From contig DATC01000002.1 of assembly GCA_002504495.1 (NCBI GenBank), forward strand, positions 1-5,009: a stretch of 5,009 nt of DNA, read 5' to 3'. This DNA is from Methanomassiliicoccaceae archaeon UBA537. Its GTDB lineage: Archaea; Thermoplasmatota; Thermoplasmata; Methanomassiliicoccales; Methanomethylophilaceae. A model generated the notes under the pieces. That model saw nothing but the letters and a program-made list of their open reading frames with translations. It did no database searches and was not told where the DNA came from. The position numbers and the translations under genes were made by a program. Positions 1 through 5,009 of the stretch are shown here, piece after piece (the first letter of the stretch is position 1; the number at the start of each line of letters is the position of its first letter).

Positions 1-1
1 A

Positions 2-251
2 TTGTCCGTTCCGAACGAGGAGGTCAGAGAGCTGGTCGGTAGGCTCATGGATGATTCGCATCCAGCCGATGTCTGATCATCGTTCTGCTCGACATGGCGA
101 TCTTCGAAGATGGTGCGATGGATACGCTCTTCGAACGGTGCACGGTGAAGTCGAAATCGTCCTGATCGGGATGGCATTCTGGAACAAGGTCCCGAGGATG
201 ATGAACGGCGACGGATTCGCCGTGTCCGATGCGATATCGAGAGGGACCTAA
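2..251 (+). pseudogene. Decayed 3' remnant of an AAA-ATPase/PD-(D/E)XK (DUF1703-like) gene
   Basis: No intact gene covers this stretch, but coding-like peptide appears in three successive frames. Frame 2 (bases 2-76) reads LSVPNEEVRELVGRLMDD and ends at TGA 74-76. Frame 1 (76-165) reads IIVLLDMAIFEDGAMDTLFE and ends at TGA 163-165. Frame 3 (about 150-251) reads VEIVLIGMAFWNKVP and ends at TAA 249-251. From memory, a PNEEV motif followed by helices and an 'LxGMxF' segment occurs between the ATPase and nuclease parts of AAA-ATPase/PD-(D/E)XK proteins that are abundant in archaea and anaerobes. The nuclease domain is absent. The 5' part lies outside the window, so the upstream gene may be a truncated but expressed ATPase ending at 76, or a frameshifted pseudogene. 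Family assignment is tentative because only a short motif supports it. Confidence 0.42.
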
Positions 252-281
252 GGCGGAATCTGCGAACGTCCCCTTAGGTCC
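244..281. repeat. Perfect 10-bp inverted repeat, possible terminator hairpin or operator
   Basis: GGACCTAAGG at 244-253 is exactly reverse-complementary to CCTTAGGTCC at 272-281, with an 18-base loop. The left arm contains the TAA (249-251) that closes the last frame of the upstream remnant, and the right arm lies about 65 bases before the first gene of the operon. It could be the transcript end of the upstream gene or a binding site for a dimeric regulator of the operon. No T-run follows it directly, so a classical intrinsic terminator is not demonstrated. Confidence 0.55.
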
Positions 282-302
282 GTTCCACACGCATCGACTA
301 CA

Positions 303-345
303 AAGCTATTAAGCATAGGATAGATAGAGTTGCGGGGACAAAGGG
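303..345 (+). promoter_or_regulatory. Putative archaeal promoter and leader of the five-gene operon
   Basis: This short AT-rich stretch lies between the inverted repeat and the first gene. CTATTAAG at 306-313 is a weak TATA-like element. If transcription starts about 25 bases downstream, the leader would be only around 10 bases. GGGG at 334-337 lies 8 bases before the ATG at 346 and is a modest Shine-Dalgarno candidate. This is the only gap upstream of the gene cluster large enough for a promoter, which is the main support; the box itself is not a strong match. Confidence 0.35.
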
Positions 346-1272
346 ATGGCATTCAAGCTATTCAAGAGCGGAGACGACCTCTACGAGGACAGCAAGGAGC
401 TCATCCGCAGGGGAGACTTCGCCAAGGCTCGCGACTATCTCGTCAAATCGATAGAGAAGGAAGGAGGCGTCGACGACGTCGCTGCGGTTCAGGTCGCCCT
501 CATCGACATGAAGGACCGCCTGACCAACACCGATGCGTACAAGAAGCTGCTCAAGGCGCTCTCTGAACTGAAGTCCGCAAGGACGTTCGAGTTCGGACTG
601 GAGACCATAGACGCCGATCGTCTGGAGACGGAAGCCTCCCTCATGCTGAGGAAGATCCAGCTACTCTCCTCCCGCGACATCGGCGGCAAGGCCAAGAGCG
701 ACGATCTCCAGGCCCTCGCCCGGGACTTCCAGTCAAAGGTCGGATCAAACAGCCTGATCCTCAACACGCTGTTCAAGAACGACGCCACCGTCACCGGGAA
801 CACCGAATTCTACAACCTCATGGCCGTGTCCTACGAGACCCTGTCGGACGCCACCATGTTCGACGACCCCCAGCAGGCCGCGGAATACCAGCAGATCGCG
901 GCGGGATACAGGCAGCAGAACGGGCAGTCGATCGAGACCAACATGCGCAAGGTCAGGGAGTTCTCCAAGACCTGCACGTGCTGGCTGTGCGGAAGGGTCG
1001 CCAGCGGGCAGGGGATCAACTTCTTCTCCGCTCCGGCCGAGGCTCCTGCATCCCTCAAGGACAGCAGCACCGCGGCCGCGACCTCCAGAGAGGACGGCGA
1101 GCACATCTACATCTGCCGCGCATGCTACACCGCCGTATCCAAGCGCGCCGACGAGATCTCGAAGGGATACTACGACGACGCCATGAGGCAGATGGCCGCC
1201 ATGGAGGCGAGGCTCCAGGCGGAGATCGCCTCCCTGCAGTCGCAGATCGCCTTCGCCCGGATGAGAGACTGA
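346..1272 (+). CDS. Helical protein with split CxxC...CxxC zinc-binding site
   Basis: This 308-aa protein is not assignable to a named family from the sequence. The N-terminal 75 residues are helical and TPR-like (a DLYEDSKELIRRGDFAKARDY stretch starts near residue 11), a type usually involved in protein contacts. Residues 75-200 are charged and helical. A probable zinc site follows: C210, C212 and C215 (TCTCWLCG), then C257 and C260 (YICRAC), separated by about 41 mostly polar residues. The C-terminus (about 265-305) is predicted coiled coil. There is no signal peptide or membrane segment, so it is probably cytosolic. It opens the operon, with the next gene starting 4 bases after its stop. 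The ATG at 346 is preferred because GGGG lies 8 bases upstream and coding bias begins there. A role as a scaffold or partner of the downstream SPFH and zinc-ribbon proteins is inferred from context only. Confidence 0.88.
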   Translation: MAFKLFKSGDDLYEDSKELIRRGDFAKARDYLVKSIEKEGGVDDVAAVQVALIDMKDRLTNTDAYKKLLKALSELKSARTFEFGLETIDADRLETEASLMLRKIQLLSSRDIGGKAKSDDLQALARDFQSKVGSNSLILNTLFKNDATVTGNTEFYNLMAVSYETLSDATMFDDPQQAAEYQQIAAGYRQQNGQSIETNMRKVREFSKTCTCWLCGRVASGQGINFFSAPAEAPASLKDSSTAAATSREDGEHIYICRACYTAVSKRADEISKGYYDDAMRQMAAMEARLQAEIASLQSQIAFARMRD

Positions 1273-1276
1273 TCAT

Positions 1277-2826
1277 ATGGACGAGATGGTAGAGCTGCGC
1301 TGCAAGTACTGCGGCGCGCCGTTGGACAGGAAGGACCTCGAGTCCGACGCCCCGTACGTCACCTGCCCCAGCTGCGGGACCACCCAGCAGAGGATGGACG
1401 CCAAGCGCTACATGGAGCAGATGATGGGGCAGATCCAGAGCTGGATCTCCAGGGCCCTTCCCGGAGGCATGACCCTCAGCCAGACGGAGAACGCGGATCC
1501 GGTCGCCAGGCACAGCATCTTCATGAACAGCGTGAAGCCGAAGCTCGACGTGGAGATCAACCAGTACAGGTTCGCCCTGAACGACGCCATATCCGCGCCG
1601 CTCATCGTGCTCCCGTTCAGCAAGGGGGAGCCCAACAGGTCCAACCGCACCGCATCCCAGGCGTTCGAGTTCCAGGCCAGGCTGAAGAGCCTGTCGCCCC
1701 TCGCCATGGACGAGGAGTCCGGATCCGTGATCAGATCCGGAGAAGGCATCGCGGGGACCTTCGCCCTGATACAGAACAACTCCAAGCTCCTGACCGAGGA
1801 CCTCCCCGGGCGCTTCGCCCTCATGGCGGGCAACTTCAGGGAGGCCGCCCAGTCCCTGAAGGGATGCAAGGGCTACGAGGCCCTGGAATCCAGGATGGAG
1901 GCCCTCTCCGAGGTGTGCTCCGCATCCGACATGGTGCTCAACGGCGACGCCCTCGGGTGCTCCGCCAAGGCGGAATCGGCCCTCTCCGCGCTTGAGAATG
2001 CCAAGACGAAGGTCCTCGCCAATCCGCGCCTCGCCATGACGCTCGGTGCCATGGATCAGGAGATAGCCCAGACCAGGACGCTCAGGAACGTGGCCGACAT
2101 GGCCTGCAGAGGAGCAACCAAGGACCCTCTCAAGCTCCTGACCGTGATCACGAAGGTGTCCGCCGTGTCCTATCCGCACGACCCGCAGTGGGACAGGCTA
2201 CTGACGAGGGACGACAGGGACTACGAGCTCTACGGCTACGTGAAGGACATCGTCTCCGCCAAGAACGGCGGGACCCTCCCGATCTGCTCAGGCGACGGCA
2301 CGGTCCTCTATCCGTTCTGGGACGTGGACCTCAAGTACAGCTTCACCACGGGCAGCCTCTTCTCGAAGAAGTCGGTCGTGGTGACCGAGGACCTCATGGT
2401 CCCAGCCACGTTCACCCTCAGCGGAAAGGCGCTGTCCGATCCGAGGACGGGATTGACCGACATCTTCGCGGCAGCTCCCGAAAGCTCCATATTGAACAGG
2501 CTCAAAGGGGAGGAGCGCAGCATCAGCGGAGGCGCGGGGATCGGCAGGCTCGCGGATTCGGCGGCGGAGAACTCCCCCGGATCCAGGGCCGTGGTCGTCC
2601 CGCTGTGCACCAAGGCGGAGGCCACCAGGCTGGTGGAGCTCTACCTGGCCCAGTGCTCGAAGACCCACTCCAAACTGAAGCTCAGCAAGCCCGAGGTGAA
2701 GAGGCTGGTGTACGTGCCCTGCAACGGAGGGGGATCGCTCCCGTCCGCGTTCAAAGGGCTCGAACCGGCCGTACTCGGACAGATAGAGGAAAGCAAACTG
2801 ATTGAACTGCGAGGTTGGAACAATGA
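1277..2826 (+). CDS. N-terminal zinc-ribbon protein, 3' end apparently frameshifted
   Basis: Starts 4 bases after the preceding stop. The N-terminus is a TFIIB/RPC12-like zinc ribbon: C9-x2-C12 and C30-x2-C33 (CKYCG, CPSCG). A long mixed region follows with no obvious membrane segment, containing a distinctive stretch around residues 345-375 (VLYPFWDVDLKYSF, then KKSVVVTEDL) and a C-terminal alpha/beta part (VVVPLCTKAEATRLVELYLA, then RLVYVPC). The zinc ribbon beside an SPFH gene recalls Bacillus YdjG, but that protein has membrane helices and this one shows none, so I do not transfer the name. Coding character in this frame stops near 2810, yet the frame has no stop until 3724, 815 codons in all. 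One base restored near 2808 would give ...LIELARLEQ and a TGA at 2824-2826 overlapping the next ATG, a product of about 516 aa; I annotate that end. A weak ribosome-binding site is seen; M4 (1286) is an alternative start. Confidence 0.8.
2811..2815 (+). promoter_or_regulatory. Shine-Dalgarno for the four-helix membrane protein
   Basis: GAGGT at 2811-2815 complements the 16S 3' end and sits 7 bases before ATG 2823. It decides the start at 2823 over the in-frame TTG at 2802, which would overlap it. It also supports the membrane protein as a separately initiated gene rather than an internal part of the long upstream frame. Confidence 0.6.
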
Positions 2827-3227
2827 CCGACGACAATGGGATGAAGCCCAGGACGTGGAACGCCCTGGCCGCCGGAGCGCTGCTTCTAGCGGTCGCACTG
2901 GCGATCATCCTGTACTGGGCCACCGGGGACCTTCTGAACGCCTTCGCCGCGTTCCTGATCGTCTACGGCGTGTACATGGCCGCATCCAGCGGCCTCAGGA
3001 GGAAGGACGAGACCGGATTCGGACCATCCGATTCGGATGCCGCGATAGCAGGCGGCATAATACTGGCCGGCGTCGGCGCCACCTGCCTCGTCTGGGGCGC
3101 CACCGGGGACGTGCTCCCCACCGCAGCCGTGCTGATCGTCATAGTCGCCGTCGCGGGAATCGCGATGGCGCTGAAGAACAGGAACGTGCGATCATGGCAA
3201 TCGACGAGACAGTCAAGAACGAGATGA
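2823..3227 (+). CDS. Small four-helix membrane protein with internal duplication
   Basis: This 134-aa protein has four likely transmembrane helices at about residues 13-31, 38-56, 74-91 and 97-117, with a polar loop (RRKDETGFGPSDSD) between the second and third. The two halves look duplicated: helix, YWATGDLLNAF, helix against helix, VWGATGDVLPTA, helix. No enzyme motif is seen. Codons are strongly G/C-ending throughout, confirming this frame as the coding one even though the other frame is also open here. The start at ATG 2823 has a good Shine-Dalgarno. The last 11 codons (TCA, CAA, AGA and similar) break the codon bias because they overlap the next gene by 34 bases. It may anchor the SPFH/zinc-ribbon partners to the membrane, in the position occupied by YdjH-like proteins in bacterial operons; this is inference from context. 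Confidence 0.85.
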   Translation: MTDDNGMKPRTWNALAAGALLLAVALAIILYWATGDLLNAFAAFLIVYGVYMAASSGLRRKDETGFGPSDSDAAIAGGIILAGVGATCLVWGATGDVLPTAAVLIVIVAVAGIAMALKNRNVRSWQSTRQSRTR

Positions 3228-3724
3228 AAGAGAAGATGTCCCTCTACGAGAGGGTCGCCATGTACGTCCCCCTCTACAGGGGCTACAGGGAGAAGAACCT
3301 CCGCAGGGAGCAGGACAGAGCGGTCAGAGGAGAACTCTCCCGCGCCCTCCAGGGAGCCAAGACCGACCTGGCGTCCATCCAGAGGATGCTGGTGGACAGC
3401 CAGGGCCTGATGATGGACGTCGAGAGGATAAGGACCAAGGTCGACCACTTCGACGTGAAGGTCAGGAAGGCGGTCAACGGATACTCGGGATTCCACGACG
3501 CGGTGAAGATCGACGAGTCCGATCTCGAGGCCCTCGCATCCTTCGACGCGCAGATGATGGAGGACATAGGCGCCTTCAGGGAGGCCTCCTCCGAGCTGCT
3601 CGACATGACGGATGCGGGAGAGGCCGCCGGGAAGGACGTCCGCGCCATCGAGCGCGCTATAGACGGCATGATCGAGGCGTACGACCGCAGGGACGCCGTC
3701 ATGAAAGGATTCGACAAGGAGTGA
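3194..3724 (+). CDS. All-helical cytosolic protein with YRGYREKxLRRExD motif
   Basis: This 176-aa protein is helical and charged along its whole length, with no membrane segment or cysteine. Residues 16-31 form a hydrophobic, aromatic N-terminal segment (SLYERVAMYVPLYRGY), followed by REKNLRREQDRAVR (32-45), then coiled-coil-like helices, a conserved-looking VNGYSGFHDAVKI patch (94-106), and a final helical hairpin. I recall uncharacterised proteins with a similar YRGYKEKExRRExD signature beside SPFH genes in other prokaryotes, but cannot verify this. ATG 3194 has AGGAA nine bases upstream, and codon bias in this frame begins at it. ATG 3224 (MKEKMSLYERV), which forms ATGA with the previous stop, is an alternative start. 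This gene is in the same frame as the second gene, so an automatic caller may fuse them. A PspA-like membrane-remodelling role is possible from context but its N-terminus does not match PspA. Confidence 0.82.
   Translation: MAIDETVKNEMKEKMSLYERVAMYVPLYRGYREKNLRREQDRAVRGELSRALQGAKTDLASIQRMLVDSQGLMMDVERIRTKVDHFDVKVRKAVNGYSGFHDAVKIDESDLEALASFDAQMMEDIGAFREASSELLDMTDAGEAAGKDVRAIERAIDGMIEAYDRRDAVMKGFDKE
3718..3724 (+). promoter_or_regulatory. Shine-Dalgarno for the SPFH gene
   Basis: GGAGTGA at 3718-3724 spans the stop codon of the helical protein and lies 6 bases before ATG 3731. It is the strongest ribosome-binding site in the operon, suggesting that the SPFH protein is translated well and coupled to termination of the gene before it. 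Confidence 0.6.
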
Positions 3725-3730
3725 TGAAGG

Positions 3731-4816
3731 ATGGGAAAGAGCAACGTCGTGTTCTGGGAGAACCAGGGGCCCGACGACATAATCTACGCCTACGAGCACG
3801 ACGACCTCAGGACGCTGACATCGGTCACGGTCCCCGAGCACGCCGTGGCGATCTTCGCCAGGGACGGGCAGCTCACGGGGGTCCTGGAGCCCGGCAGGCA
3901 CATGATCACATCGAACAACATCCCTTGGCTGACGAAGCTGTACAACCTCGCTCTGGGGTACAAGGAGACCCCGTTCAAGGTGCAGATCATCTTCGTCTCG
4001 CTGAAGATGTTCAACGGGAAATGGGGCATCCGCTCCATGATCAAAGCCGCGCAGGGATACGAGGTCCCCATCACGCTGATGGCGAACGGAGACTTCCAGT
4101 TCCGCGTCAAGGACGTTCCGACATTCTACACCCAGGTGCTCGGAGGCCTCAGGGCCTACACCACCGGAGACGTCAACGCCTTCATGAAGGGGTTCATCAA
4201 CGAGCAGATCACCCAGCAGCTCGGAAGACAGCTCTTCATGGATGTCTACGGGAACCTCGAGAAGGCCTCCACGACCACCAAGGTCATGGTGGAGCAGTAC
4301 TTCGAGCAGAGAGGCATAGAGCTCCTCTCGCTGAAGATCAACGAGGTCCGCACCACCGAGGAGGATCAGAAGAAGGTCTTCGAGTACCTCCAGTTCAGCA
4401 GCGCCAACGGAGAGGCGTTCAAGAGGTACGAGGTCATGGACCGCATGGCCGATGCGATCGGCAACTCCGAAGGCGGGGCCGCCATGGGAACCGGCATGCT
4501 CCTGTTCCCGCAGATGTACCAGCAGCTCCAGCAGCAGCCCCTCCAGGGCGTGCAGCAGGCTCAGGCCCAGACGCAGCAGCCGAAGGTCCTGTGCCCGTAC
4601 TGCGGATCGCCGAACGACTATCCGTACAGGTTCTGCGGGAACTGCGGAAAGCAGTCCCCCCAGCTCCAGAACCAGCAGCAGGCCCCGGCCCAACCCGTCC
4701 AGGCGGCGGCCGCGGCTCCGGGAAGGTTCAACACCTGCCCCTACTGCGGACAGGACATCTCCGGTCTTCCCAAGACCCCGAAGTTCTGCCCCTACTGCTC
4801 CGAACAGCTCTACTGA
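3731..4816 (+). CDS. SPFH/Band 7 protein with two C-terminal zinc ribbons (YdjI-like, COG4260)
   Basis: This 361-aa protein matches the YdjI-type stomatin/prohibitin family. The N-terminus (VVFWENQGPDDIIYAYEHDD), then VPEHAVAIFARDG, LEPGRHMITSNN and a GYKETPF segment, is typical of it. The SPFH fold covers about residues 25-215 and is followed by a helical segment to about 245. A Gln-rich linker (about 263-283) leads to zinc ribbon 1 (C288, C291, C302, C305), a Gln/Ala/Pro linker (about 308-330), and zinc ribbon 2 (C336, C339, C353, C356) ending at the C-terminus. No transmembrane helix is present, as in YdjI, so membrane association would need partners or peripheral contact. In Bacillus, YdjI works with YdjG/YdjH to bring PspA to the membrane. 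Here the four-helix protein and helical protein upstream could be the counterparts. It is the last gene of the operon, 6 bases after the previous stop, with a good Shine-Dalgarno. Family assignment is firm; function is inferred. Confidence 0.93.
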   Translation: MGKSNVVFWENQGPDDIIYAYEHDDLRTLTSVTVPEHAVAIFARDGQLTGVLEPGRHMITSNNIPWLTKLYNLALGYKETPFKVQIIFVSLKMFNGKWGIRSMIKAAQGYEVPITLMANGDFQFRVKDVPTFYTQVLGGLRAYTTGDVNAFMKGFINEQITQQLGRQLFMDVYGNLEKASTTTKVMVEQYFEQRGIELLSLKINEVRTTEEDQKKVFEYLQFSSANGEAFKRYEVMDRMADAIGNSEGGAAMGTGMLLFPQMYQQLQQQPLQGVQQAQAQTQQPKVLCPYCGSPNDYPYRFCGNCGKQSPQLQNQQQAPAQPVQAAAAAPGRFNTCPYCGQDISGLPKTPKFCPYCSEQLY

Positions 4817-4835
4817 GCTTCTCCAAACCCTTTTC

Positions 4836-4853
4836 CGGGGCCTTCGGGCCCCG
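4836..4853 (+). terminator. GC-rich UUCG-loop hairpin after the operon
   Basis: CGGGGCC (4836-4842) pairs perfectly with GGCCCCG (4847-4853) around a TTCG loop, giving a very stable C(UUCG)G-capped stem 19 bases after the SPFH stop. A TTTT run (4831-4834) precedes it, but only a pyrimidine-rich stretch without a T-run follows. It could mark the transcript 3' end or protect it from exonucleases. Confidence 0.5.
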
Positions 4854-5009
4854 TTCTCCCCTGCCTGCTCCTTATCGCATCCTCCTTCGCTGCAGATGGA
4901 TACCATGATACATCCATGCACATGGGTATAACGTACCGTTTCAACGATAATCGAAGTATTAACAATATAATTGGAGATTTACAGAGAAATTACTACGAAT
5001 ATCGTATCC
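4854..5009. other. AT-rich intergenic region, probable promoter of a gene beyond the window
   Basis: No supportable gene is seen. Composition shifts from GC-rich to strongly AT-rich after about 4925. AATATAATT at 4964-4972 is a TATA-like candidate for a plus-strand gene starting beyond the window. Upstream of it lies the inverted repeat ATGGAT (4896-4901) / ATCCAT (4912-4917), with three CATG words at 4904, 4915 and 4921, which could be an operator or a small hairpin. All of this is suggestive only. Confidence 0.35.

Noticed and set aside
45..290. Minus-strand open frame of 81 codons in the upstream region
   Set aside because: It has no recognisable motif and no convincing ribosome-binding site, and plus-strand coding remnants explain the region better.
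303..362. AAGCTATT occurring at 303-310 and again at 355-362
   Set aside because: It is an 8-base word, and the second copy is within the coding start (AFKLFK); most likely coincidence.
1055..2179. Long minus-strand open frame (374 codons) opposite the first two genes
   Set aside because: Its translation is rich in Gly, His, Leu and Arg without domain logic, and plus-strand codon bias is strong throughout; it is a GC-rich shadow.
4502..4720. CAG-rich stretches resembling a nucleotide tandem repeat
   Set aside because: They encode the Gln-rich linkers of the SPFH protein, with interrupted, irregular units; not a true tandem repeat or CRISPR array.
3721..4908. Plus-strand open frame overlapping the SPFH gene in another phase
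   Set aside because: It is Arg/His/Pro/Gly-rich and has no recognisable motif; the SPFH frame explains the same bases.
2963..4921. Very long minus-strand open frame (652 codons) opposite the last three genes
   Set aside because: It lies antisense to three well-supported genes, including a clear SPFH protein. Its sequence is low-complexity Leu/Val/Gly/His, as expected from the complement of G/C-ending codons.

Overview
The window is GC-rich and strongly biased to G/C at third codon positions. It uses AGG heavily for Arg and uses ATA for Ile. Leader and intergenic DNA is short and AT-rich. Together with archaeal-looking promoter elements, this suggests a Thermoplasmata-type archaeon, perhaps a Methanomassiliicoccales relative. 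That assignment is inference from codon style and protein resemblance; no ribosomal or marker gene is present.

Layout: (1) Bases 2-251 look like the decayed 3' end of an upstream gene. Coding-like peptide moves through three frames and begins with a PNEEV motif reminiscent of the AAA-ATPase/PD-(D/E)XK (DUF1703-type) family. (2) A perfect 10-bp inverted repeat (244-281) and a short AT-rich leader follow. (3) Five tightly packed plus-strand genes fill 346-4816: a 308-aa protein with a split CxxC/CxxC metal site; a roughly 516-aa protein with an N-terminal zinc ribbon; a 134-aa four-helix membrane protein; a 176-aa all-helical cytosolic protein; and a 361-aa SPFH-domain protein of the YdjI type (COG4260) with two C-terminal zinc ribbons. 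(4) A hairpin with a UUCG loop lies just after the last stop. The remaining 156 bases are AT-rich, carry no gene, and probably lead into a gene beyond the window.

The gene set resembles the SPFH/zinc-ribbon/small-membrane-protein modules linked to membrane stress in bacteria (Bacillus ydjGHI next to pspA). My reading is a membrane-associated assembly: the SPFH protein has no membrane segment of its own, the four-helix protein could anchor it, and the helical and zinc-binding proteins would be partners. The exact function is unknown.

The main anomaly is the 3' end of the second gene. Its frame does not stop where its coding character ends. It runs on, antiphase and Arg-rich, through the membrane-protein gene and joins the fourth gene in the same frame, giving an apparent 815-codon ORF. 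One missing base near 2808 would restore a normal C-terminus and a 4-base ATGA overlap with the membrane-protein start. I therefore annotate separate genes and flag a probable frameshift (sequencing error, mutation, or less likely programmed).
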